DNA from: an uncultured Eubacteriales bacterium
GTDB taxonomy: Bacteria; Bacillota; Clostridia; Oscillospirales; Acutalibacteraceae
Assembly: GCA_934552855.1 (NCBI GenBank)
Contig: CAKTEU010000006.1
Location: 18,080-82,079 of the forward strand
Direction: 5' to 3'
DNA length: 64,000 nt
Shown: piece by piece, positions 42,932 through 52,200 of the stretch
Position numbering within the stretch: the first letter of the stretch is position 1
Layout: the number at the start of each line of letters is the position of its first letter
Program-made: the position numbers and the translations under genes
The notes under the pieces: generated by a model
Told to the model about the DNA's origin: nothing
The model's database searches: none
Seen by the model: the letters and a program-made list of their open reading frames with translations, nothing else

Positions 42932-42973
42932 CTTACTAAAGCTTATTATATACCAACTTAGTAGGAATTTCAA
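42932..42973 (-). promoter_or_regulatory. copA promoter with inverted elements
   Basis: Reverse strand TTGAAA (42968-42973), 17 bp, TATAAT (42945-42950). TTACTAAA (plus strand 42933-42940) and ACTTAGTA (42956-42963) bracket the -10. A copper-responsive repressor such as CopY or CsoR would be expected, but neither gene is in the window. Confidence 0.65.
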
Positions 42974-43087
42974 GTTGAAAGAGCGTTCAACTGACAGAAA
43001 TTTTGAAGAAAAATGTCGCCGATTTTGTGAAAAAGGACGAGTTCAAAAAATATTTACGGTAAAATGCATAAGTTTATTCAAAAAGGC

Positions 43088-43126
43088 TTGACTTTTTTTG
43101 CGAATTATTGTATTTTTACTTAGTAA
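43088..43126 (+). promoter_or_regulatory. Promoter of the 43211 gene with TTACTTAGTAA palindrome
   Basis: TTGACT (43088-43093), 17 bp, TATTTT (43111-43116). TTACTTAGTAA (43116-43126) overlaps the downstream edge of the -10 and resembles the copA elements. The 323-bp gap 42888-43210 holds only these two promoters. Confidence 0.6.
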
Positions 43127-43210
43127 GCTTCTCTTCAAAAAACAAGAGAGAATATCACCGCACTGAAACGACAATATTGTGCGGTAAATTTTGAAAGGAG
43201 TAATCCAACA

Positions 43211-44125
43211 ATGAAAAAAGAACTCAAAGTTATCGCTGTCGTTCTTGCGGGAATCATCGTTTTTCTTGCCGGTTTCGGCCTTGGCACATCAAAGGGACTC
43301 ACAATCGACATCAAAGTTGACGGCGCAAATTCGGCAAATTCATCGGCTGTAACACCTGCTGCTCCGGCAACGACCGCTCCCGCCGCTCCGGAAACCCCGG
43401 CAGCTCCGGACAGCTCCGCACCGGCAACTCCCGACTCAAAGGCGACGGCCGACAATAACGGCGGTGCACCCTCGGCAATTCCCTCTTCACCGAAGGAAAT
43501 CGCCGCAAAGTACAACGAAGTTCTCAACGCTCTTAAAAAGCAGGAAAATGTTACCGTTCATAAGGTAAGCAAGGTTAACATCGAATGCACCGACTGCTCG
43601 GTCGGAATCCTTAAGGGAGCCGTTAACTCAATTCTTCAGGGCTTCATGAAAGGTTCGGACGATAACGTTCAGTTCGCCGGCGGAAAGGGCAGCAAGGCTG
43701 ACGGAAGCGAAGTTTGGATCAACGACTTCATCACTCCGGGCGGAAGAGAAGCAGCAGTCACCGAAAACGACCTTGCTTCCGCAACCGCAGCGGCAGAAGG
43801 CTCAGGCTATAAGATGACCCTCAAGTTCAAGAACGAAAGCGCAACATTCGACGGAACAACCGGAACAGAACCCGCAAGCCACAAGACCGCAATGGATCCG
43901 CTTAACCTTGCAACTCTTGAGCTTCCGATGGGCGCAAAGATTACCGAAGCAAGCATGACTTATCCGGGCGCAACAATCGAAGCAACCGTTGACGGTTCGG
44001 GCAACCTTACCGCTTTGCATCTTCTTCTTCCTCTTGAAGGAAACGGAACAGGTAACCTCAAGGGTATGTCTCTTTCGGTAGGTCTTAAGGGTGACCTTGA
44101 CGATGCCTACACAATGACTTATTGA
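43211..44125 (+). CDS. Membrane-anchored protein with Ala/Pro-rich stalk, function unknown
   Basis: 304 residues. N-terminal signal anchor (VIAVVLAGIIVFLAGFGLG), an Ala/Pro/Ser stalk at about residues 45-95, then a soluble domain with VTVHKVSKVNIECTDCSVG (two Cys), GSEVWINDFITPGGREAAVTENDLASA and MSLSVGLKGDLDDAYTMTY. A similar domain is present in other gut Clostridia, but no function is known to me. GAAAGGAG ribosome site. Divergent from copA with similar promoter palindromes, yet it has few metal ligands. Confidence 0.8.
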   Translation: MKKELKVIAVVLAGIIVFLAGFGLGTSKGLTIDIKVDGANSANSSAVTPAAPATTAPAAPETPAAPDSSAPATPDSKATADNNGGAPSAIPSSPKEIAAKYNEVLNALKKQENVTVHKVSKVNIECTDCSVGILKGAVNSILQGFMKGSDDNVQFAGGKGSKADGSEVWINDFITPGGREAAVTENDLASATAAAEGSGYKMTLKFKNESATFDGTTGTEPASHKTAMDPLNLATLELPMGAKITEASMTYPGATIEATVDGSGNLTALHLLLPLEGNGTGNLKGMSLSVGLKGDLDDAYTMTY

Positions 44126-44142
44126 TTAACCGAATAAAAAAA

Positions 44143-44178
44143 ATTAACCGCTCGGCGTAATGCCGGGCGGTTTTTGTT
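44143..44178 (+). terminator. Terminator of the 43211 gene
   Basis: AACCGCTCGGC / GCCGGGCGGTT stem followed by TTTTG. Confidence 0.85.
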
Positions 44179-44249
44179 TATTGACAAAATATGACACGCA
44201 TGGTAAAATGCTTTCGGTGCCGTGCGAAAACGGTAGGCGGTTGCTCCTT

Positions 44250-44526
44250 TGGCCGAAGAAGTCCAAATTCAATGTGCCTAAATGTGTTGTTTTTTCGCAC
44301 ATTGCGGCACTTTTTGTCTCACTATACGTCAGTATAGTTTCGCCAAAGAAGCACCACACTGCACAAAAAAACAAGTCATTTAGGTGCGCAGCAGTTTTTC
44401 AAGAGCAAATTTTTGTCGAGACAAGGCAAAAAGTTGAGTAATACTGACGTATTGCGAGGCTTTTTAACGCAGTATCGGCGGAAATTTGCCTTAAAAAACC
44501 ACATTGAGTTTGAACCTCTTCGGCCA
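44250..44526. repeat. Nested palindromic element upstream of holin-like toxin 1
   Basis: Outer 27-bp inverted repeat: 44250-44276 against 44500-44526 (24 of 27 paired). Inside are a 22-bp pair (44274-44295 and 44365-44386), ACTATAC-GTCA-GTATAGT (44321-44338), and a third structured block starting GCAAATTT (about 44411) and ending AAATTTGC. No ORF. It could be a non-autonomous mobile element or a leader RNA. The outer right arm ends just before the toxin ribosome site. This is what fills the 418-bp gap 44126-44543. Confidence 0.7.
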
Positions 44527-44543
44527 CAGAGGAGGTGATGGCA

Positions 44544-44636
44544 ATGACGGTTACGCTTTTGGAATTGGTTGCAATTCTGAGCCTGCCGGTCGCAGTCATC
44601 TCTCTTTGCTATGACATTTTTGGCAAAGACAAGTAA
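44544..44636 (+). CDS. Holin-like type I toxin 1 (30 aa)
   Basis: MTVTLLELVAILSLPVAVIS then LCYDIFGKDK. One hydrophobic helix with a polar, charged tail fits the putative holin-like/TxpA type of membrane toxin. GGAGGTG at 44531-44537; the second ATG (44544) gives good spacing, the first (44538) does not. CCTCT/AGAGG can pair around the ribosome site. A convergent promoter lies downstream. Confidence 0.75.
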   Translation: MTVTLLELVAILSLPVAVISLCYDIFGKDK

Positions 44637-44644
44637 TCTTACAT

Positions 44645-44735
44645 AAAAAGTAAGAAACACCGCCAGCTTTCCACTTTGGCGGTGTTTCTTTAAACATAAC
44701 CATCTTGGAGTAACCGCTTACTGCGGCACCTCTTT
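44645..44735 (-). ncRNA. Predicted antisense antitoxin RNA 1
   Basis: Reverse-strand promoter TTGACA (44765-44770), 17 bp, TATTAT (44742-44747). It would yield an RNA of about 90 nt whose first part (AAAGAGGTGCCGCAGTAAGCGG) is shared with antitoxin RNA 2 and which ends at the hairpin AAGAAACACCGCCA / TGGCGGTGTTTCTT (44652-44690), pairing with the 3' part of the toxin mRNA. Ends are approximate. The 310-bp gap 44637-44946 is filled by this RNA and the promoter and leader of toxin 2. Confidence 0.65.
44652..44692. terminator. Hairpin shared by toxin 1 mRNA and its antisense RNA
   Basis: A 14-bp perfect stem, T-rich on both sides. Confidence 0.8.
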
Positions 44736-44785
44736 ATTTATATAATATACACGTTCCGCTTGTTTGTCAAGCGTTATTTTTTGCA

Positions 44786-44814
44786 TTGACAAAAAGCGAC
44801 AAATATGATAATAT
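44786..44814 (+). promoter_or_regulatory. Promoter of holin-like toxin 2
   Basis: TTGACA (44786-44791), 17 bp, TAATAT (44809-44814), leaving a leader of about 125 nt. In the leader CCCTCC-GGAAA-GGAGGG (about 44922-44938) pairs the ribosome site, as expected for a type I toxin. Confidence 0.75.
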
Positions 44815-44946
44815 AAATTAAAGGCTCTGCACCGGTCGAGAATTCGGCATTGCGGCAAGGCGGCTGCCCTCTTTGAAGTTAACTACTTTCAGCAGGAGGG
44901 AACATTTTTTATTATACGTTACCCTCCGGAAAGGAGGGCGGTGTCA

Positions 44947-45054
44947 ATGGAACTTGCATTAATCTTTTTGATACTTATTGCGGCAACAGGCTACATACTT
45001 GTTCTCGATAAGGTTGCAGGGAACAACGGCAACAATAAGCATAATAAAAAATAA
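44947..45054 (+). CDS. Holin-like type I toxin 2 (35 aa)
   Basis: MELALIFLILIAATGYILVL followed by a polar DKVAGNNGNNKHNKK tail: a single-helix membrane peptide. AAAGGAGGGCGG upstream. Related in layout, not closely in sequence, to toxin 1. The downstream DNA matches that of toxin 1 (CCGCTTACTGCGGCACCTCTTTA). Confidence 0.78.
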   Translation: MELALIFLILIAATGYILVLDKVAGNNGNNKHNKK

Positions 45055-45128
45055 CCGCCAGCATCTCAATCTAACGGTTATTTTTTAACTGATTTTTGAG
45101 GGCAACCGCTTACTGCGGCACCTCTTTA
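45045..45128 (-). ncRNA. Predicted antisense antitoxin RNA 2
   Basis: A fully consensus reverse promoter, TTGACA (45157-45162), 17 bp, TATAAT (45134-45139), drives an RNA of about 80 nt that ends at AATAACCG / CGGTTATT with U-runs (45046-45086). It overlaps the 3' end of toxin 2. Ends are approximate. Confidence 0.7.
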
Positions 45129-45204
45129 GCTATATTATACACAGCCGCTTGCATTTTGTCAAGCGGTTGTTTTGTTTTCCACACAAAATCAGAGTTTTCA
45201 ACAT

Positions 45205-45258
45205 GTAAAGCAAATCGCTTTACTGAACATGATTCGATGTAAAGCTTTTTACTTTACA
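45205..45258. promoter_or_regulatory. Two GTAAAG...CTTTAC dyads
   Basis: GTAAAGC-AAATC-GCTTTAC (45205-45223) and TGTAAAG-CTTTTTA-CTTTACA (45238-45258). Spaced 33-35 bp. No gene is adjacent except the four-helix gene at 45488, whose promoter lies further downstream. They could be operators or an RNA leader. The 433-bp gap 45055-45487 contains antitoxin RNA 2, these dyads, a promoter and the left repeat of the four-helix cassette. Confidence 0.4.
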
Positions 45259-45364
45259 AGAGTGTAACTTTATTCTGCATGGTTTTTGATAAAATGTTGC
45301 ATTTGTTCGTCAATATTAACAAATTTTTTGTCAGAATTTCTGTGAACAAATCATGAAGAAAAGG

Positions 45365-45394
45365 TTGACTTCTTATTGCGAAAAAGTTTATAAT
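45365..45394 (+). promoter_or_regulatory. Promoter of the four-helix-bundle gene
   Basis: TTGACT (45365-45370), 18 bp, TATAAT (45389-45394). It lies outside the left inverted repeat. Confidence 0.6.
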
Positions 45395-45429
45395 CAATCT
45401 GTATCTTTATATTGTTTGCGCTTGCGCAA

Positions 45430-45472
45430 ATATCTATTATCCATTATCCATTATCTCTTATCTATTATCTAA
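45430..45472. repeat. Left 43-bp inverted repeat of the four-helix cassette
   Basis: ATATCTATTATC-type heptamers (ATTATCY) repeated. It pairs with 45852-45894 at 40 of 43 positions. Confidence 0.85.
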
Positions 45473-45487
45473 ATTGGGAGTGCCGCT

Positions 45488-45841
45488 ATGTCACGAAACA
45501 GCGTTTTGCTTGATAAATCATTGCATTTTTCGGCACGCATTGTTAAATTGTGCAGATATCTTTCTGACAAAAGACGTGATACGGTAATTTCAAAGCAGAT
45601 TTTTCGCAGCGCAACGAGTATCGGTGCAAATGCAAATGAAGCGATATACGCAGTGAGCAAGGCTGATTTTGTTGCAAAGTTGCACATTTCTTTAAAGGAG
45701 ACCGCCGAAACTGAATACTGGCTTCGATTGCTCATTCTCTCTGACTCGATAACGAGCAAGGAGGGGGAATCGCTTCTTAAAGATTGTATTGAAATCAAAA
45801 AAATCCTTGTTGCGACATTAAACAAGGTAAAGGCAGAGTGA
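45488..45841 (+). CDS. Four-helix bundle protein (S23 / IVS-encoded family)
   Basis: 117 residues. Begins MSRNSVLLDKSLHFSARIVKLCRYL and carries VISKQIFRSATSIGANANEA and KADFVAKLHISLKETAETEYWLRLL, the hallmarks of the four-helix-bundle family known from 23S rRNA intervening sequences and, as Avd, from diversity-generating retroelements. Here it is not within an rRNA gene. The flanking repeats would fold the transcript into a long stem enclosing the gene. Function unknown; RNA binding is known for Avd-type members. Confidence 0.9.
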   Translation: MSRNSVLLDKSLHFSARIVKLCRYLSDKRRDTVISKQIFRSATSIGANANEAIYAVSKADFVAKLHISLKETAETEYWLRLLILSDSITSKEGESLLKDCIEIKKILVATLNKVKAE

Positions 45842-45851
45842 GACAGGGGAT

Positions 45852-45894
45852 CTTAGATAATGGATAAGAGATAATAGATAATAGATAATAGATA
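45852..45894. repeat. Right 43-bp inverted repeat of the four-helix cassette
   Basis: TTAGATAATGGATAAGAG... to AGATAT; the reverse complement of the left repeat except for three positions. The cassette is 45430-45894, about 465 bp. Confidence 0.85.
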
Positions 45895-45962
45895 TTTTCG
45901 CTCAAGGGGTACCCCTTGAATGTTTTCCACCGGAAAACATTATTCCCTTTTGTTTACATTCT

Positions 45963-46152
45963 CGTAGGGGTCGGACCCGAGCCGACCCATGAACTCAACG
46001 TTTTTTTACGGGCGAACCGGGCGTTGCAAAGCGCCGTGCCTCCATCCTGAGGGAGGTGGCACGAAGTGCCGGAGGAAGTCGGTTTTTTGAAAAGTTTGCC
46101 GGGTTTCTCCCTCAGTCAGCCAAAGCTGACAGCTCCCTCACAGGATGGAGCC
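45963..46152. repeat. Hairpin repeats upstream of giant protein 1
   Basis: One GTAGGGGTCGG...CCGACCC unit (45963-45990) and two units of a second family built on CTGAGGGAGG or TGAGGGAGCTG: about 46039-46078 and, reversed, 46107-46152. The last matches the unit at 63671. They fill the gap 45842-46245 and may be transcribed as the leader of the giant gene. Confidence 0.8.
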
Positions 46153-46245
46153 GACCTTACATTTCGCCCAACGCAACCCCCTAACAATCGGTAACAAAAA
46201 CCGTTGACATAAATCAAATTCATTATTATGAAAGGTGGAAGAATA

Positions 46246-49200
46246 ATGAAAAAATTCACACGAACAGGGAAAAAGGCGCTTTCCGTTTTCCTCGCCGCCC
46301 TCATGGTCATGACGGCTTGGGTGTTCGTTGCACCGACAAAAGCGGAAGCAGTAACAGCCGGAAAGTACAAGATTGCCTTTGCTATTTATGACAATGACAA
46401 TGGTTCAGACGGTATTAAAACTCTTGAAGTTAAGTATAAGTACAAAACTAATAATGGCACCGGTACAGAAAGCTCGGAAAAAACAACTTCTGCAAATGCT
46501 GATGGTGCAAGATCCCACGTAAAAAACAAAAAAGATTACTATATTGTGCATGAAGACAACGTAGACGGTTTTCCTTCTTATGTTTATGCATATTCCAAAG
46601 TAGGTAATAGGCAGTATCCGGAATTTCGTATAAAAGTGCTTGTGGCTAAAGCAGGTAACGCAAACTATACGCAGAATAATACACCTGCCGGTTGGAAGGA
46701 AATCTGCGATTTCCAATTTCACCACAAAGACTTTTTGGGAAGTAATACCGGTTCGGCAAGCACAACTTCATTTAATAATAAGCCAACCGTGTCAAGCTTG
46801 ACCCTTACCGGCGGTTCAACAACACTTGAAGTTCCAAAGTCTGGTTCGGCAGCAAATTCTTCGGTGGCTTTTGTCGGAACGGTCTATGACCAATATGGTG
46901 TTGTTTGGTGGAAAGCTCCTACACTTACGAGCAATTATACAACTAAGATTGACTTCCCTGTGTCTGATAACAGCGGCGTTATTGAAGCAACAAACGAAAA
47001 ATCAAATGCGTCAAACAACTATGATGTTACTGTTACTGCTTCGTTTTCCGGTTTGACATCTCAAACTAAAACATGTAAAATCATTGTTTTTGATTACAAT
47101 GTCACTTTCAAAAACCATGACGGAACGGTGCTGTCCGGTCCGTCATCATATGATTACAACAAGACTCCCACAGCTCCGTCGACTAATCCGACCAGAAGTC
47201 CCGATGCAAATAACCACTACACTTTTGCCGGTTGGAGTCCTACCCCAGGTGCTCTTACCACCGGTGATCAAAATAAGGTTTATACTGCGCAATATAAAGC
47301 GGAGGCTCACAATTTTGTATGGAAAACCGACAAAGAACCAACTTGTACTGCAACCGGTCTAAAGCATGAGCAATGCACCGTTTGCGGATATAAACGCAGT
47401 GAAAACACCACAGTTACAAAAAAGAATCACACCTACGGTGCTGCCGCAACCTGCACCACTCCGCAAACATGTACTGTCTGCGGTACACAGCTCAATCCGG
47501 CGCTCGGTCATGATTTTTCATCAAAGACTGATTCGGATACTTATCTTAAATCTGCGGCAACCTGCGTTAATGATGCCGTATACTATTATAAGTGTTCACG
47601 CTGCAACGAAAGCAGTAAGAACCATGACGGAACAACATGGACGAAAACCGGCACTGCTCTCGGACACAAGTTCAGCGTAAAGAATACCGACACAAAATAT
47701 CGCAAGTCGGAAGCTGACTGCATCAATGCGGCCGAATACTATTATAAGTGCGAACGCTGTGATGAAAGCAGTAAGGGAATCACCGATACAACTTTCACCG
47801 ACGGAAACGCTCTCGGTCACAATTGGGACACCGGCGTTGTTACAAAAGAACAGAAATGTACCGAAACCGGTATTAAAAAATACACCTGCTCACGCTGCAG
47901 AACAACAAAGGAAGAAACTCTTCCCGTTCTCGGCCACCTTTGGGATAACGGCACTGTAACAACTTCACCGACATGCGAGGGTGCAGGTGTAAGAACTTTC
48001 GTTTGCCAGAGAGACAGCTCACACAAAAAGACCGAATCAATCAACCCGAACGGTCATACTTGGAACACGGTTTATACTACCGATAAAAAACCGACCTGCA
48101 CCGAAAAGGGTTCAGAGTCAATTCACTGCGCAAAGTGTGATGCAATTCAGGCAGGTACTTCAAGAGATATTAACCCTATCGGCCACGATTGGGGCAATTG
48201 GGTAACAACTGTTGAAGAGGACTGCATAAATGCGGGTTCGGAAACAAGAACCTGTAAGCGCAATTCAACCCACACCGAAACACGGGAAAGAGCTGCACTC
48301 GGTCACAACTATGCAAAAGAGTTTACCGTTGATGTTGCCCCGACCTGCACCGAAAAGGGTTCAAAGTCAAGACACTGCACACGCTGTGATGTAGCAACGA
48401 CTGAGGTAACAGAAATTCCTGCTAACGGCCATAAATACAGTGACTGGATCGTTGACACGGATTCAACCTGCTATAGTGAGGGCACACAGCACAGAGAGTG
48501 TACGGTTTGCCACGTAACGCTTGAAACCAAGCCGGTTGAAAAGAAAAACCATACATGGCCGGTAAACTGGACAATAACAAAGGCTGCAACCTGCACCGAA
48601 AAGGGAAGAAAAGAAAAACGCTGCACTGTTGAAAAATGTAAAGCACTTCTTATTGAAGAAGAAACTCCCGCTAACGGTCACACCGACGGCGAATGGATAA
48701 TCGACAAAAGTCCGAGCTGCACCGAAACCGGTAAAAAACACCAGATCTGCGCAGTTTGTAAAGAAACCATCAAAGAAGAAACAATCGGTCAGAGCCCCCA
48801 CACCCTTGTTCACGAACACCAAAACGCAACTTGCACCGAGAACGGCTACGACAGAAACAGATGCTCGGTATGCAACGGAATTTCTGATGAAAAAATTCTC
48901 GAAAAGCTCGGACATGATCCCAAGGTGGTGTCCGATACTCAGCCGTCTTGCTATTATGACGGTCTTTACAAAGTTGTTTGTTCAAGAGAGGGCTGCGGTG
49001 CTATTCTTGAAACAGAGGTCAGACCGAAACTCGGCCATATATATGATAAAGGAACAAGATATCCGGCTAACTGCACCATGGGCGAATACATTGAGTACGT
49101 CTGCACCCGTTCCGGCTGCACCGAAGACGAGCCCGGTCACAAAATGACCGAAGTATTCAGCAATCTTGAGGCTCTCGGTCACGACTGGTCGGCATGGACT

Positions 49201-52200
49201 CCCGTCAAGGGCAAAGAACCTACCTGCACCGAAGTCGGCGAGGAAGAAAGATCATGTCAGCGCAAGGGCTGCACTGCTCACGAAACAAGACCGCTTTCAA
49301 AGCTCGGCCATAACATGAAGGCCGGCGAAGCGGTTGAAGCGTCCTGCCTTTCAGGTGCTTATACGCCGTATACCTGCAGTAACGACGGCTGCGATTTCAG
49401 CTACAGAATCTATGATGATTCAAAACCCGCAACTGACCATAAATGGGTAACAACAACTTCTCAGGAAGGAAACGTTCTCACCGTTACCTGCGAATGCTCC
49501 GTTTGCCACAAGACGCATACAAAGCAAGTTACGGTTGACGAGGTTCATAACTACTCAGTTGTCAGCGAAGTTAAGGCCGCAACCTGCAAAGAAGCCGGAA
49601 AGATTAAAATCACCTGCGACGGTGCTCACAAGGCAGGCTGCACCGAATTCATCGAAGTTGAAACCCCGGTCAACGCTAACGCACATAATTACGAAACCAA
49701 AAAGGTTGACGCAACCTGCAAAACCGAAGGCTATGTTCTTTCAAAGTGCTCAATTTGCGGAAACGAAATTAAAACAACACTTCCCACCACCGCTCATGCA
49801 TGGAACGAGGGCGTTGAAACAACTCCCGCCACCTGCACAGAGACAGGTGTGAAGACTTTCACCTGCTCAATCTGCGGCGACACCTACACCGAGGTTATTG
49901 CTCAGGTTCAGCATAACTTTAAACTTGTTAACACCGTTGCCCCGACCTGCAAGGACGGCGGAAAGAGCGGTTACAAAGTTTATAAGTGCTCAACATGTAC
50001 CGCAACTTATAACGAAATCACCGACGACGCAATCAGCCACAAATGGAGCGATTGGACAGTTGTTCAAAAGGCAACCGACAAGCTTTGCGGAATTGAAAAG
50101 AGCACCTGCTCCGTCTGCGGCGAAGAACAGCTCAGAACGACCGATCCGATCGGCGACCACAACTTTGTTGAAGACATCGCAACAAAGAAAGCCGCAACCT
50201 GCACCGAAGACGGTTCGGTAACAATGAAGTGTACTGCACACACTGACTGCGGCGTAACCTATGAAAAGGTTCTTCCGAAGCTCGGACATGACATGGTTGC
50301 CGGCGAACCCGTTGCCGCAACATGCGAACACGAAGGCTATACCGATTACAAATGCTCACGCTGCACTCACAGTTACAGAATCGTAACCGAAGCTAAGAAA
50401 GCGCACACACTTGAAACAAAAACAGAAGCAGCCTCTTGCCTTGACCCGTCCGTAACTTATACTTACTGCACCGCTTGCAATAAGCTTATGGGCGAAGTTA
50501 CTGTAGGTCAGGCACTCGGTCACGAATTCACCATTGAAGTGTCATATAAGGCTCCGACCAACACCAAGAACGGCGAAAAGGTTCTTAAGTGCTCACACTG
50601 CACAGAAACAATCACCGTTGTTATCCCGGCTGAAGGACACAAGTTTGAACTCGTTTCAACCAAAGAAGCAACCTGCGCCGAGACCGGACTTGAAACTTAT
50701 AAGTGTACGACTCATACCGACTGCGGACTTTCATACACAAATGTTATTCCGATGAAAGCGCACACCTATGCAACGAGAGTTAAGACTCCGGCTAACTGCG
50801 TAAACGCCGGAGTAGGCGAGTACTACTGCACAGTCTGCAACGAAGTATTCGGCGAATATGACATTGCCGCTCTCGGTCACGACTTCAGTAAAGTAACCGA
50901 AACCGTTCCTTCAACCTGCAACACTGTCGGCTACGTTACAAAGCAGTGCTCACGCTGTGACGAAACAGAGACGACATATTCAAGCACCCTTGCCGACCAC
51001 AGCTGGGGCGAATTGAGAGTTGTTCAAACAGCTGACGAAACCCACCCCGGAATCAAAGTTAAACAGTGCTCGGTATGTAAACTTTATGAGTATGAGTACA
51101 CTGCACCCACAGGTAATCATAAGTGGAACGAAGGCGTTGTTACAACTCCGGCAACCTGCACTACCGAGGGCACAAAGACCTATACCTGCGTCGCTGACGG
51201 AACTTGCGCCTGCACAGCGGATAAAAAGGCAACCTATACCGAAACTATCCCCGCAACCGGCCACACCGCAAAGGTTGATGTTAAAGAAGCAACCTGCACC
51301 GAAGCCGGATATGTTAAGGCTGTTTGCGAAATCTGCCACACAACTCTTGACGAAAAGACACTTGAGAAGAAAGAACATATTTATCAGTCAGAAGTAACAA
51401 CCGAACCGACTTGTTCACAGCCGGGCGTAAGAACTTTCACTTGTGCACTTTGCGGTGATACTTACACCGAACAAATTGAAATGGTTTCTCATGACTATCA
51501 GCCCACAGGCGAATTTGTTGTCGCAACCTGCACTTCACCGAAGTATGAGACGTATAGATGTACTTATGGCTGCGGCGCAGAGCAGCTTGTCAAGGTTGGC
51601 GAAGCAAACGGACACACGGTTGACGAAAGCAAAACCAAAACCGTTCCTGCAACCTGCACAACCGCCGGTTCTGTTTCAAAATACTGCTCCTGCGGTCAGC
51701 TTCTGAGCGTTGAAGTTCTCGGCCCGGCAGAACACACTTGGGAAACCGTAACCGTTAAGCTTCCGAAAGAATGTGACGGTTCAAAGGTTACTTATGAAAA
51801 GTGCTCGGTCTGCGGTGTAATTAAAGCAGAGTCACTGAACATTACCGAAAACGGCAACCATGAATATGTAGTAACCACCGAAACCGCGGCAACCTGCACA
51901 ACACCGGGTAAACTTGTTATTACTTGCAAGAATTGCGAAAATATTAATGTTAAAGTTGAAGTTCCTGCCGTAGGTCATACCTATGACGACGGTGTTCTTA
52001 CCGAAGGCACCTGCAAAACTGACGGCAACGTAACCTTCACCTGCACAAGAGATGGCTGCACAGACGCTCAGACAGGTCACACCATCACCAAGAACATCGG
52101 CACAAAGAACCACAAATATGTTGAATCGGGTGCTCCCACCCCCGCAACCTGCACCTCAAGCGGATATCAGCTTTATAAGTGCGAATACTGCGGCAAAGAG

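Noticed and set aside
46204..46230. Promoter directly before giant gene 1 (TTGACA at 46204)
   Set aside because: A properly spaced -10 would put the transcription start at or inside the ribosome site; no clear promoter was assigned.
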